Shown: positions 1 through 9,551 of the stretch, piece by piece
How positions within the stretch are numbered: position 1 is the first letter of the stretch
How the letters are laid out: the number at the start of each line of letters is the position of its first letter
DNA from: Sphingomonas sp.
GTDB lineage: Bacteria > Pseudomonadota > Alphaproteobacteria > Sphingomonadales > Sphingomonadaceae
Direction: 5' to 3'
Assembly: GCF_019746665.1 (NCBI RefSeq)
Contig: NZ_JAIERS010000007.1
Span: 97,240 to 161,239, forward strand
Length of the DNA stretch: 64,000 nt
Notes under the pieces: generated by a model
Told to the model about the DNA's origin: nothing
What the model saw: the letters and a program-made list of their open reading frames with translations, nothing else
The model's database searches: none
Program-made: the position numbers and the translations under genes

Positions 1-144
1 GACTATATCAAGGCGCATAACCTTCAGAATCCGGAGAACAAGCGCGAGATTCTGGCCGATGCCAAGCTGGAGAAGATCTTCGGCAAGAAGTCGGTCACCA
101 TGTTCGAGATGAACAAGCATATCTCGGCGCACGTGAAGGCCTGA
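1..144 (+). CDS. SWIB/MDM2 domain protein, 3' end only
   Basis: The window opens inside a reading frame whose last 47 residues can be read. They begin DYIKAHNLQNPENKREI and include KLEKIFGKKSVTMFEMNKH. This is the second half of a SWIB/MDM2 domain, seen in small stand-alone bacterial proteins and at the C terminus of some topoisomerases. The domain finishes within a few residues of the stop, so it is the C terminus of the protein whichever form this is. Its role in bacteria is poorly known; a chromatin or DNA-associated function is usually assumed by analogy. The start and total length lie outside the window. The stop is followed 9 bases later by a strong hairpin. Confidence 0.85.
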   Translation, partial: DYIKAHNLQNPENKREILADAKLEKIFGKKSVTMFEMNKHISAHVKA

Positions 145-153
145 TCCAGGGCC

Positions 154-182
154 GGCGAGGGCGGCGGCGACGCCCCCTCGCC
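154..182 (+). terminator. Hairpin after the SWIB gene, probable terminator
   Basis: GGCGAGGG (154-161) pairs perfectly with CCCTCGCC (175-182). Inside it, GGCG (163-166) pairs with CGCC (171-174) around a GCGA (GNRA-type) tetraloop, so 12 base pairs are interrupted only by one bulged C at 162. There is no following T-run, so it is a poor textbook intrinsic terminator. It may instead stabilise the 3' end of the mRNA or act with Rho. Confidence 0.45.
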
Positions 183-427
183 CTCCCCGTACGCCCCCTC
201 CCCGCGACCATCGCGCCCCGGCAGCTCACGCGCTGATCTACCCCGCGCCCAGCCGCCGCGCCCCGCCCGCGCCCCTTTTTTCGTAGAATGACGGTGTGGT
301 CCCCGCGCTACGCCTTAACCAAAATGTTACGCGGGCGCCTCTAGGCGCTTGACCGCGCCCGGGGGAAGGAACAGGGCGCGGTTGAAACGGAAATGTCATG
401 CGCGCGCGCGCCTTTTGGGGGGACCAA

Positions 428-2691
428 ATGCTCGATACGACCAGCCGCTGGACGCTTGGCCTTGCTCTGATGCTCACGGGCGTGGGGATGCCCACTGTCG
501 CCGCCGCGCAGGAGGCGCAGCCCGCCGCCGCCCAGCCCGAGCAGATTGAGCAGCCCGACATCATCGTCAGCGCCGAGCGCCGCCGGGAGTATCGCAAGGA
601 CGTGCCGCTCTCGGTCGGCTCGCTCACCGGCGAGAATCTGTCGGTGATCCAGGCTGGCGGCACCGACATTCGCGGGCTTTCGGGCCGCATCGCCAGCTTG
701 AACATCGAAAGCTCGTTCGGCCGCGCGTTCCCGCGCTTCTACATTCGCGGTCTCGGCAACACCGATTTCGACCTGAACGCGTCGCAGCCGGTGAGCCTGG
801 TCTATGACGACGTCGTGCTCGAAAACCCGATCATCAAGGGTTTCCCGATCTTCGACCTGTCGCAGCTCGAAGTGCTGCGCGGGCCGCAGGGCACGCTGTT
901 CGGGCGCAACACCCCGGCGGGCATCGTCAAGTTCAGCACCGTGCGCCCCGATGAAGCCGGTGGTTATTTCCGCGCGAGCTATGGCAGCTTCGACAGCGTG
1001 AACTTCGAAGGCGCGGCCACCGTGAAGCTGAGCGAGACGCTCTCGGCGCGCTTTTCGACGCTGTATCAGCACCGCTCGGACTGGCTCGACAATGTGCGCA
1101 CCCCGCGCCGTGGCGACCTGGAAGGCTTTGACGATTGGGCCGGCCGCGTGCAGCTGCAATGGCAGCCGAGCCAGCCGCTCACCGTGCGGCTGACCGGCCA
1201 GTGGCGCGTGCTCGACGGCACCGCGCGCGTGTTCCGCGCGAACGCCTTCGCAACCGGCTGATCGGGCTTGGCGGCCCGGGCACGCCGTTCCGCCGCGATC
1301 AGGTGGCGGTCGACGCCATCAACTTCCAGTCGCTGCGCAACTATAATGCCGGCCTGACGGTCGATTACGACTTCGGCCCGGTCACTCTCACCTCGGTGAC
1401 GGCCTATTGGAACGGCGACCTGCGCAGCCGGGGCGACATCGATGGCGGCTTCGGCAACGCCTTCGCGCCGCCGTTCGGCCCGGGGTTCATTCCCTTCTCG
1501 GCGCAATCGCAGGATGATGTGCCGAACCTCGACCAGTTCACCCAGGAATTGCGCATCGCCTCGACGCTGGGCGGGCGCATCAACTATCAGGGCGGCTTCT
1601 TCTACTTCAACGAGAAGCTGCGCGTCCAATCGCTCGATTTCAACAACCCCACCGATCCCCTGCCCTCGGCGATCGCGACCCAGCGCCAGGGTAGCGAGGC
1701 GTTCGGCTTCTTCGGTTCGGCCAATTATCGCTTCCCCTTCGGCCTGACGCTGCGCGGCGGCCTGCGGTACAATAACGACACGCGCAACTTCGTCGCCGCG
1801 CGCCCCGTCGATACCCGCCCGGGCTTCCTGGGCTTTGGCGGCCCGGTGCCCGATCAGCGCGCCAATGTCGGCAGCGACATCGTCACCTGGGACGTGAGCC
1901 TGACGCAGAAGATCAACGACGACATCAACTTCTATGCCCGCGTCGCGCGCGGCTATCGCGCGCCCTCGATCCAGGGCCGCCTGACGTTCGGCCGCACCCT
2001 GTCGGTCGCGCGGAACGAGCGGACGCTGTCGTATGAAGGCGGCTTCAAGACCAGCTTCTTCAACAACAAGCTGCGCTTCAACATCAACGGCTTCTACTTC
2101 AGCACCGACGATCTGCAGCTGACGGCGGTAGGCGGCACCTCCAACTTCACGACGCTGCTCAACGCGCGCAACGTCGAAGGTTCGGGCTTCGAGGCCGAGC
2201 TGGAAGCGACCCCGGCGCCGCGCTTCTTCGTCACCGCCTCGGTCAGCCTCAACAACACCCGGATCAACGATCCGAACCTGTTCGTCGCCGGCTGCGCCGC
2301 GGCCTGCACCGTGCTCAACCCGCAGCGGCCGGGGTCGCCGGGGATTTACAACATCAACGGCAACGCGCTGCCCCAGGCGCCGAAGTGGATCGCCAACTGG
2401 ACCGCGCGCTATTCGGTGCCGTTCCGTGGCGGCGAGGTCTATGGGTTGACCGACTGGGCCTATCGCTCGCGCATCCAGTTCTTCCTGTACGACTCGGTCG
2501 AGTTCAGCAGCAACTACCAGCTCGAAGGCGGCGCGCGCGTCGGCTACCGGGTCGGCAAGTGGGATTTCGCCGCGTTCGCGCGCAACATCACCGACATGGT
2601 GGCGGCGACCGGCGGCATCGACTTCAACAACCTGACCGGCTTCGTCAACGAACCGCGCATCGTCGGGTTCGAGGTCGGCTTCAAATATTGA
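428..2691 (+). pseudogene. TonB-dependent receptor, disrupted by a single-base frameshift
   Basis: This is an outer-membrane TonB-dependent receptor of about 754 residues, read in two frames. The first part starts at ATG 428 behind GGGGGGA and has a signal peptide ending near VAAAQ. Its plug domain contains PLSVGSLTGENL, FYIRGLGNTDFD and LRGPQGTLFGRNTPAG, and it hits TGA at 1259-1261. The second part continues in another frame from about 1250 to the stop at 2689-2691 and supplies the rest of the beta-barrel, ending VGFEVGFKY with a terminal aromatic residue. One missing base near 1251 (GCA ACC instead of GCC AAC) would restore NAFANRLIGLG across the junction. Neither half is degraded otherwise, so a very recent mutation or a sequencing error is equally likely. 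It lies about 100 bases upstream of the phosphoesterase gene and may be its uptake partner. The substrate cannot be read from the sequence. Confidence 0.85.
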
Positions 2692-2796
2692 TCGACGGTC
2701 CCCCGCCGCGCGAGCGGCGGGGGCTGTGTCGGCGAAGCGCTGGACGACGATCCGCACCCCCGGCTATGCGACAAGCGCCGATTGGGGAGAGACTCG

Positions 2797-5625
2797 ATGC
2801 TCACGCGCCTGGTGCCGCTTGCCTGCCCGCTGGCCCTCGTCGCCCTGGCCCCCGCGCTCGGCGCCGCGCCGCGCAAGCCCGCCGCGACGCCGCTCCCGAC
2901 CGGACAGCGCCTGACCCCGCTCGCCGCGCCGGGGGCCAAGTTCGAGCCGCTCGTCACCCGCGGCGGCCCCAAGCCCGATTATATCGCCGATGGCGCGGCG
3001 GCGATGGCGCTCTCGCCCGATGGCACGCGGCTCGCGATCCTGACGAGCGGGTTCAATCGCTATAACGGGCCGGGCGGCGGGCTCGATCCGAAAATTTCCC
3101 AGCAATATGTGTTGCTTTACCGCATTGGCGCCACGGGCGCGGTGCATGAGCAGACGTTGACGGTGAACAACAGCTTCGGCGGCATCGCCTGGGCGCCCGA
3201 TGGGCAGGGCTTCGCGGTCGGCGGCGGGGTGGACGACAAGCTCTATCTGTTCCGCCGCGAGGGGGATGGCTTCGCGGCGGACGGCGCGCCGATCGCGTTG
3301 GGGCACAAGGCGGGCAATGGCGCGGGCGTCGCGCCGCAGGCCGCCGGCGTCGCCATCGCGCCCGATGGCCGCCACGCGCTCGTCGCCAATTATTACAACG
3401 ACTCGGTCAGCCTGATCGACCTTGCCGCGCGCCGCGTGATCGCCGAACAGGATTTGCGCCCCGGCAAGATCGACCCCGCGCGAAGCGGCACGCCCGGCGG
3501 CAGCTATCCCTTCGCGGTCGCCTTCACCGGCGCGGGCACCGCCTGGGTCTCCGCCGCGCGCGACCGCGAGCTGATCGCGCTGGCGGTGAGCGACACGGGG
3601 CTGAAGGTCACCGCCCGCCTGCGCACCATCGGCGAGCCAACCGCCCTGCTCCACGATCCCGCACGCGGCCGGCTCTACGCGGTCGAGGACAATGACGATC
3701 GGCTGGCGATGGTCGATACGGCGACCGGGAGACTGCTCGCCGAGCCGCGGCTGGGCCTGCCCGACAGCCTGGGCGCCGCGCCCGGCAAGGGGTTCAACCC
3801 CAATGCGCTCGCGCTGCTGCCCGATGGCCGGCTGGTGGTGAGCTATGGCGGGGCCAACGCCGCCGCTTTGGTCGCGCCGGGCGCGCGCGACGCGCGGGTG
3901 CTCGGCCTGGTGCCGACCGGCTGGTATCCGTCCGCCGTCGCCGCCAGCCGTGATGGGCGGCGGCTGTTCGTCGCCAACCGCAAGAGTCCGCCCGGCCCGA
4001 ACCCGCTCGGCTGCCCGCCCAAGGTCGCGACCGTGCAGGCGCAGCCGACCGCGTGCGGCGCGGCGAACCAGTATATCTTCCAGCTGGAAAAGGCCGGGCT
4101 GCTGCAATTCCCCTCCCCAAGCCCGCGCGCGCTCGCCGCGACGACGCTGCAGGCGGCCGCCAATCTGGGGCTGAACAACGGCGCCGAGCGGCGCCGGGCG
4201 GCGGTGGTGATGGCGCAACTTCGCACGCGCATCCGCCACGTTGTCTTCATCGTGAAGGAAAACCGCACCTATGATCAGGTGCTCGGCGATCTGGAAATCG
4301 GCAATGGCGATCCCCGTCTCGCGATCCTGGGCGAGCGGCTGAGCCCCAATCTCCACGCGCTCGCCCGCCAGTTCGTGACGCTCGACAATTTCTACGACAG
4401 CGGCGAGCAAAGCTCGACCGGCTGGACCTGGACGACCGCCGCGCGCACCACCGATCTGCTCGAGAAGACGGCGCCGGTGAATTATGCCGGGCGCGGGCTG
4501 TCCTACGAATCCGAACAGCTCGACCGCAACATCGCGACCAGCCTCAGCCCCGCCGAGCGGGCGCGGGCGAACCCCAAGGCAGGCACCGACCCCGATGTGC
4601 TGCCTGGTTCCGCGCTGCTCACCGCCCCCGATGGCGATGAGGATGACGAGGCCGGGCGCGGCGCGGGCTTCATCTGGAACGCCGCGCTCAAGGCCGGGCT
4701 GACGGTGCGCAACTACGGCTTCTCCAGTTCGGTGCTCGACGATCGCAACAATCAGGGCGAGGCGCTGGTGCGCGAGCCGTTCAAGGCGCGGCGCCCGATC
4801 TTCCAGGCGGCCGACCGCGCGCTCGCGCCGCTGTCCGACCCCTATTTCCGGGGCTTCGACATGCGCGTCCCCGATTATTGGCGCACCGAGGAATGGCTGC
4901 GCGAGTTCGGCGAGCAGCAGGCCAAGGGCACGATGCCACGGCTCACGCTGCTCCGGCTCGGCGGCGACCATTTCGGCGATTTCGACAAGGCGATCGACGG
5001 GGTGAACACGGTCGAAACCCAGATGGCCGACAATGACTATGCCGTCGGCCGCGTGGTGGAGGCGATCGCCAAGAGCCGCTTCGCCGCCGACACGCTGGTG
5101 TTCGTGATCGAGGATGATGCACAGAACGGGCAGGACCATGTCGATGCCCGCCGCTCGATCGCGTTCGTCGTCGGGCCTTATGTAAAGCAGAAGGCGCTGG
5201 TCTCGACGCGCTATACGACCGTCCATCTGGTGCGCACGATCGGCGCGGTGCTCGGGCTGAAGCCGCTGGGGCTGAACGACGCGCTGGCCGCGCCGATGGC
5301 GGATCTGTTCGACCTTGGCCAGCGCGACTGGACCTTCACCGCCCGGCCGGCGGCGGTGCTGCGGACGACGCAACTGCCGATTCCGGCCCCCGCGTTCGCC
5401 GACGCGGGCGCAAGCCTTTGCCGCCTGCGCAGCGCCGATTACTGGGCCCAGGCGATGGCTGGCCAGGATTTTGCGCAGGAAGACCGGCTCGACACCGATC
5501 GCTTCAACGCCGCGCTTTGGTCGGGGCTCGGCAACGGGCCGGTGCCAAGTGATCGTAACGGTGCCGATTTACGCGAGGGCCGCGCGCGACTGCTAAGCGC
5601 GGTGCCGGTCGGTTGCCCCTCGTAA
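2797..5625 (+). CDS. Beta-propeller (YncE-like) plus phosphoesterase fusion protein
   Basis: A 942-residue secreted or periplasmic protein. ATG 2797 is chosen because GGGGAGA precedes it at 2784-2790; an in-frame TTG at 2782 overlaps that site. The N terminus (MLTRLVPLACPLALVALAPALGAAP) is a signal peptide. Residues from about 50 to 400 have YVTN/YncE-type repeat phrases such as ALSPDGTRLAIL, AIAPDGRHALVANYYNDSVS and VAASRDGRRLFVANR. From about residue 478 comes a phosphoesterase-family (alkaline phosphatase superfamily) domain beginning VVFIVKENRTYDQVLGDL, with LDNFYDSGEQSSTGWTWT and later VFVIEDDAQNGQDHVDARRS. That metal-binding IEDDAQNGxDHVDxHRS-like stretch is typical of acid phosphatase/phospholipase-C-like enzymes. 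The natural substrate is unknown. It is followed on the same strand by the DUF1800 and DUF1501 genes. Confidence 0.85.
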   Translation: MLTRLVPLACPLALVALAPALGAAPRKPAATPLPTGQRLTPLAAPGAKFEPLVTRGGPKPDYIADGAAAMALSPDGTRLAILTSGFNRYNGPGGGLDPKISQQYVLLYRIGATGAVHEQTLTVNNSFGGIAWAPDGQGFAVGGGVDDKLYLFRREGDGFAADGAPIALGHKAGNGAGVAPQAAGVAIAPDGRHALVANYYNDSVSLIDLAARRVIAEQDLRPGKIDPARSGTPGGSYPFAVAFTGAGTAWVSAARDRELIALAVSDTGLKVTARLRTIGEPTALLHDPARGRLYAVEDNDDRLAMVDTATGRLLAEPRLGLPDSLGAAPGKGFNPNALALLPDGRLVVSYGGANAAALVAPGARDARVLGLVPTGWYPSAVAASRDGRRLFVANRKSPPGPNPLGCPPKVATVQAQPTACGAANQYIFQLEKAGLLQFPSPSPRALAATTLQAAANLGLNNGAERRRAAVVMAQLRTRIRHVVFIVKENRTYDQVLGDLEIGNGDPRLAILGERLSPNLHALARQFVTLDNFYDSGEQSSTGWTWTTAARTTDLLEKTAPVNYAGRGLSYESEQLDRNIATSLSPAERARANPKAGTDPDVLPGSALLTAPDGDEDDEAGRGAGFIWNAALKAGLTVRNYGFSSSVLDDRNNQGEALVREPFKARRPIFQAADRALAPLSDPYFRGFDMRVPDYWRTEEWLREFGEQQAKGTMPRLTLLRLGGDHFGDFDKAIDGVNTVETQMADNDYAVGRVVEAIAKSRFAADTLVFVIEDDAQNGQDHVDARRSIAFVVGPYVKQKALVSTRYTTVHLVRTIGAVLGLKPLGLNDALAAPMADLFDLGQRDWTFTARPAAVLRTTQLPIPAPAFADAGASLCRLRSADYWAQAMAGQDFAQEDRLDTDRFNAALWSGLGNGPVPSDRNGADLREGRARLLSAVPVGCPS

Positions 5626-5699
5626 CGGATTAGTAACTACGTAAAGCTACGCTTGCCCGCGCGGGACGTGCTCGGTTAGCAGCATGTCGGGGGCGATAG

Positions 5700-7415
5700 A
5701 TGAGCGAAACGCAATGTGACGTCGCGCCGCCGGTGCCACCGGCGGATGACAGTGACGGTGCCAATTGGGGCGTCCTCGCCACCGCGAGCCTGCTCGCGGC
5801 GTGCGGCGGATCGGGCGGCAGCAGCAGCTCGAGCAGCGCGCCGCCGACCACCGTCGCGCCGACGCCCACGCCTGCCCCCACGCCCGCCGCGCCCGCGATC
5901 ACCGCCGCGCAGGCCAGCCGCTTTCTGCAACAGGCGACCTTCGGCGCGACCACCGCGGAGATCGCCCGGGTGCAGACGCTCGGCTTCAACGCCTGGATCA
6001 CCGATCAGGCGAGCCAGCCGCGCACCGCGCATTGGGATTGGCTGGTCGCGAACAACTTCGCCGCCACCGCGACGATGAACAACTCGACCGGCTTCGACAA
6101 CAGCGTGTGGCGGCAGATCATCACCGAGCCCGGCCAGCTGCGCCAGCGCGTCGGCATGGCGCTGTCCGAGATCATGGTGATCGGCGTCGACGGCGTGAAC
6201 CTCAGCTGGCGGCAGATGAACGGCGGCGCCTGGCTCGACGTGCTGCTCGACAATGCGCTTGGCAATTTCCGCACGCTGATGGAGCGCGTCACATATCTGC
6301 CCGCGATGGCGAGCTTCCTCACCTATCTCGGCAATCGCCGCGCCAACGCGACCACGGGCTCGCTGCCCGACGAGAATTATGCCCGCGAGCTGATGCAGCT
6401 GTTCACGCTGGGGCTCTATCGGCTCAACGCCGACGGCACGTTGCAGCTGGCGAACGGCCAGCCGATCGAAACCTATACGCAGACCGACGTGACGCAGCTG
6501 GCGCGCGTGTTCACCGGCCTTGTGCTCGACAGCACGGATAACACCAACCCCGATCGCTATCGCCGGCCGCTGATCTTCAACAACGGCATCCGCGAGACGG
6601 GCGCCTCGACCTTCCTCGGCGCGACCGTGCCGGCGGGCAGCGACGGGCCGACCGCGCTGCGCATCGCGCTCGATACGATCTTCGGCCACCCGAACCTGCC
6701 GCCCTTCATCGCGCGCCAGCTGATCCAGCGGCTCGTCACCTCCAACCCCTCGCCGGCTTATGTCGGCCGGGTGGCGGCGGCGTTCAGCGATAACGGCCAG
6801 GGCGTGCGCGGCGATCTGCTGGCGACGGTGCGCGCGATCCTGCTCGATAGCGAGGCGCGCAGCGACGCGACGCTCACCAGCACCAGCGGCGGCAAGCTGC
6901 GCGAGCCGGTGATCCGCCTCGCCAACTGGGCGCGCGCTTTCGGGGCGACATCGGCGGGCGGGCTGTGGCCGATCGGCGATACCTCCAGCACCACCACCCG
7001 GCTCGGCCAATCCTATGGCCGCAGCGGATCGGTGTTCAACTTCTTCCGCCCGGGCTACACGCCGCCCAACACCGCGATCGCGAACGCCAATCTCGTCGCG
7101 CCCGAATTCCAGATCACCAACGACGTGACGGTGGTCGCCTATGTGAACTACATGCAGGCGACGATCCAGAACGGCATCGCGAGCGACGTGCGCGCCGATT
7201 ACAGTCCGCTGACCGCGATCGCGAACGACAGCGCCGCGCTGGTCGATCAGGTCAACCTGCTGCTCACCGCCAACCAGCTGAGCGCGGCGACCGTGGCCGC
7301 GATCCGCGCGGCGGTGGACAGTATCGCGATCACCGCGACCAACGCCGCGCAGAACCGCGTCTATACCGCGATCCTGCTGACGATGGCCGCCCCCGAATAT
7401 CTCGTGCAGCGTTGA
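5700..7415 (+). CDS. DUF1800 domain protein, probable lipoprotein
   Basis: A 571-residue protein of the DUF1800 family (PF08811). The N terminus carries GVLATASLLAACGG, a lipobox (LLAAC), followed by a Gly/Ser/Pro-rich linker of about 35 residues (SSSSSSAPPTTVAPTPTPAP), as expected for a lipid-anchored exported protein. The family domain starts at AQASRFLQQATFGATTAEI. It includes LPDENYARELMQLFTLGLY and VFTGLVLDS, the usual phrases of DUF1800 proteins, and ends near residue 571. GGGGG lies about 7 bases before ATG 5700. It is 13 bases from the next gene, DUF1501; the two families are habitually adjacent in bacteria and presumably work together. No biochemical function is established for either. 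Confidence 0.85.
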   Translation: MSETQCDVAPPVPPADDSDGANWGVLATASLLAACGGSGGSSSSSSAPPTTVAPTPTPAPTPAAPAITAAQASRFLQQATFGATTAEIARVQTLGFNAWITDQASQPRTAHWDWLVANNFAATATMNNSTGFDNSVWRQIITEPGQLRQRVGMALSEIMVIGVDGVNLSWRQMNGGAWLDVLLDNALGNFRTLMERVTYLPAMASFLTYLGNRRANATTGSLPDENYARELMQLFTLGLYRLNADGTLQLANGQPIETYTQTDVTQLARVFTGLVLDSTDNTNPDRYRRPLIFNNGIRETGASTFLGATVPAGSDGPTALRIALDTIFGHPNLPPFIARQLIQRLVTSNPSPAYVGRVAAAFSDNGQGVRGDLLATVRAILLDSEARSDATLTSTSGGKLREPVIRLANWARAFGATSAGGLWPIGDTSSTTTRLGQSYGRSGSVFNFFRPGYTPPNTAIANANLVAPEFQITNDVTVVAYVNYMQATIQNGIASDVRADYSPLTAIANDSAALVDQVNLLLTANQLSAATVAAIRAAVDSIAITATNAAQNRVYTAILLTMAAPEYLVQR

Positions 7416-7428
7416 GAAGGATGCCGCG

Positions 7429-8814
7429 ATGACGCCGCCCACCGACCAATCGCGCCGCGCCTTCCTCAAGCGATCGGCGGCGCTCGGCCTCGCCGGCAGC
7501 GCGGGTCCGTTCGTGATGAACCTCGCCGCGATCGGCGAGGCGGCGGCGGCCACCAGCGCCGATTACAAGGCGCTGGTCTGCGTGTTCCTTTATGGCGGCA
7601 ATGATTACGCCAACACCCTGCCGCCCTATGACCAGGCAAGCTACAACCTTTACCAGGCGGCACGCGCCAATCTGGCGCACGCGCGCGACGGGCTGGCGCC
7701 GACCCTGCTCGATCCGGTGAGCGCGCTCGCGGGCGGGCGGCAATATGCGCTCGCCCCCACGCTCAGCCCGCTGATGCCGCTGTGGAGCGCGGGGCGGATG
7801 GCGGTGGTGCTGAACGTCGGCACGCTCATTCAGCCGACGACCAAGGCGCAATACACCGCCGGATCGGTACGCCTGCCGCCCAAATTGTTCAGCCACAACG
7901 ATCAGCAGAGCTTCTGGCAAGCCTCGAACGCCGAGGGCGCGACCTCGGGCTGGGGCGGACGGATCGGCGATCTGCTGCAGTCGGGCAATGGCAGCGCGAC
8001 GCTCACCTGCATCAACGCCAGCGGCAACGCGGTGTTCATGAGCGGGCGCAGCGCGATCCAATATTCGGTCGGCTCGAACGGCCCGATCGCGCTGCTCAAC
8101 AACGGCACCACGTTGTTCGGCTCGGCCACCGCCGCGCAGACGCTGCGCAACCTGATGACCGCACCCAGCGCGCAGTTGCTGGCGAACGAACACGCGACCG
8201 TCAGCAAGCGCGCGCTCGATACCTATGCCCAGGTCAACAGCGCGCTCGGTGGCGCGCCGGCGGCCAATTTCTCGCTGTTCCCCACCGGCAGCCTTGCCGA
8301 TCAGCTGAAGATCGTCGCGCGGCTGATCTCGGTGAGCCAGGAACTCGGCGCGCGGCGCCAGGTGTTCTTCGTCTCGATCGGCGGCTGGGACTTGCACGAC
8401 AATCTCGTCGCCCAGCATCCCGGGTTGCTGGCGACGGTCGCGAACGCGCTGAAGGCGTTCTACGATACCACCGTGTCGCTCGGCATCGCCGATCGGGTGA
8501 CGACCTTCACCGCGTCCGATTTCGGCCGCACCCTCACCTCGAACGACGATGGTTCGGACCATGGCTGGGGGAGCATGCACTTCGTGCTCGGCGGCGCGGT
8601 GCAGGGCCGGCGCTTCTACGGCACCCCGCCCGCGATCGGCAGCAATACGCCCGACGATGTCGGCCAGGGCCGACTATTGCCGGGCATCTCGGTCGATCAA
8701 TATGCGGCGACGCTCGCCACCTGGTTCGGGGTGACGCCGAGCCAGATGGCGACGGTGCTGCCCAATATCGGCAACTACAACCCGTCGAGCTGGAACCTGG
8801 GCTTCCTCGGCTGA
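7429..8814 (+). CDS. DUF1501 domain protein with Tat signal
   Basis: A 461-residue protein of family DUF1501 (PF07394), related to the sulfatase/alkaline phosphatase superfamily. Residues 9-14 hold a twin-arginine motif (SRRAFLK) followed by a hydrophobic segment ending near GEAAAA, so it should be exported folded through the Tat pathway. Family landmarks are LVCVFLYGGNDYANTLPPYD near the start, SHNDQQSFWQ in the middle, FVSIGGWDLHDN, and TASDFGRTLTSNDDGSDHG towards the end; the last, with its acidic and His residues, is a plausible metal site. GAGAAGG precedes ATG 7429. It forms one transcription unit with the DUF1800 gene and probably with the upstream phosphoesterase. The function is unknown. 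Confidence 0.87.
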   Translation: MTPPTDQSRRAFLKRSAALGLAGSAGPFVMNLAAIGEAAAATSADYKALVCVFLYGGNDYANTLPPYDQASYNLYQAARANLAHARDGLAPTLLDPVSALAGGRQYALAPTLSPLMPLWSAGRMAVVLNVGTLIQPTTKAQYTAGSVRLPPKLFSHNDQQSFWQASNAEGATSGWGGRIGDLLQSGNGSATLTCINASGNAVFMSGRSAIQYSVGSNGPIALLNNGTTLFGSATAAQTLRNLMTAPSAQLLANEHATVSKRALDTYAQVNSALGGAPAANFSLFPTGSLADQLKIVARLISVSQELGARRQVFFVSIGGWDLHDNLVAQHPGLLATVANALKAFYDTTVSLGIADRVTTFTASDFGRTLTSNDDGSDHGWGSMHFVLGGAVQGRRFYGTPPAIGSNTPDDVGQGRLLPGISVDQYAATLATWFGVTPSQMATVLPNIGNYNPSSWNLGFLG

Positions 8815-8927
8815 GGGCGACGGCGCCTCCCGCCACGGATCAAGGGTGCCGTCGGCTCGGGGCGGGGGCGGATCGAGCATCGTCCGCGCTCCAGGCGACG
8901 CCGCACGCCGCCCCTTATGTTCCGGCA

Positions 8928-9014
8928 TGGTGCGGACGGCGGGACTCGAACCCGCACTTCCCAAGGGAAAACGGATTTTAAGTCCGCTGCGTCTACCGAT
9001 TTCGCCACGTCCGC
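8928..9014 (-). tRNA. tRNA-Leu (anticodon TAA)
   Basis: On the minus strand the acceptor arms GCGGACG and CGTCCGC pair perfectly, followed by discriminator A and an encoded CCA (8928-8930). The anticodon stem-loop reads GCGGA CTTAAAA TCCGT, giving anticodon TAA. A long variable arm (TTTCCCTTGGGAAG) and a T arm GCGGGTTCGAGTCCCGC are present. The 87-base length with a long variable arm fits a class II leucine tRNA. Confidence 0.96.
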
Positions 9015-9025
9015 ATGGCCGCATC

Positions 9026-9054
9026 CTTCATGCGCAGCGGTGGCGCGGCGTCAA
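9026..9054 (-). promoter_or_regulatory. Possible promoter of tRNA-Leu
   Basis: On the minus strand TTGACG (9049-9054) has a good -35 shape, and ATGAAG lies 17 bases further on (9026-9031). The -10 match is poor. The position, just upstream of the tRNA and between it and ihfB, is right. Confidence 0.3.
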
Positions 9055-9059
9055 GCGGT

Positions 9060-9344
9060 TCACACCTCGCAGTTCAGGCGCAGCCGCATTTCCTTGCCGG
9101 GCTTGAAATACGGCACCCGCTTGGCGGTGACTTCGACGACTTCGCCGGTCCGCGGGTTGCGCCCGGTGCGCGCGCCGCGCGCCCGCGTGCTGAACGCCCC
9201 GAAGCCGCGCAGCTCGACCCGACCGTCCGCGGCGAGCTTGTCGGCGATGGTATCGAAAAAAGTCGTGACGATCGCCTCGACATCGCGGGGCGTGAGCCCC
9301 GGATTTTCGTCGATCAGCTGTTGCACCAGTTCCGAACGGATCAT
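9060..9344 (-). CDS. ihfB: Integration host factor beta subunit
   Basis: A 94-residue HU/IHF-fold DNA-bending protein. ATG 9344 is preceded by GGGGAGG and gives the family N terminus [17 protein letters not shown]; a longer frame upstream is not needed. The beta-arm region [23 protein letters not shown] contains the RNPRTGE motif with the intercalating proline. IHF acts as an alpha/beta heterodimer in the nucleoid and in regulation and recombination; the alpha subunit gene is not in this window. It lies downstream of rpsA on the same strand, a conserved arrangement, but a strong hairpin separates the two genes, so it probably also has its own promoter. Confidence 0.93.
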   Translation of the reverse strand: MIRSELVQQLIDENPGLTPRDVEAIVTTFFDTIADKLAADGRVELRGFGAFSTRARGARTGRNPRTGEVVEVTAKRVPYFKPGKEMRLRLNCEV

Positions 9345-9483
9345 GCCAGCCTCCCCAACCCGATGTTTCGGCGCCTTGCCCTTGCCGCCGGCACGAGTCG
9401 GCACCTTGATCCATGTAAAGATTGGGTTTTGCGTACAACTCGCGTAAGCCCTTGACGATCCGCATAAACCGCAAAAGCAACGA

Positions 9484-9518
9484 AAATGGGGATGTCGGAC
9501 GTGCCGACATCCCCATTT
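9484..9518. terminator. 15-bp perfect hairpin between rpsA and ihfB
   Basis: AAATGGGGATGTCGG (9484-9498) and its exact reverse complement (9504-9518) are separated by a 5-base loop. On the minus strand the stem ends in ATTTTCG, giving a short U stretch directly after it. It lies 34 bases past the rpsA stop and is probably the rpsA transcription terminator, with some read-through to ihfB possible. Confidence 0.75.
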
Positions 9519-9551
9519 CGGGTAATCGAGTTAAGCAACTGTCCCGAAAGC

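Noticed and set aside
341..1159. Long minus-strand frame opposite the TonB receptor start
   Set aside because: Runs antisense through the clear plug domain; composition is Arg/Ala/Gly-rich as expected for a shadow of high-G+C coding sequence.
1066..2757. 563-residue minus-strand frame opposite the receptor barrel
   Set aside because: Antisense shadow without recognisable domain; the + strand carries family motifs.
2764..5373. 869-residue minus-strand frame opposite the phosphoesterase gene
   Set aside because: Antisense shadow; no start signal and arginine-rich composition.
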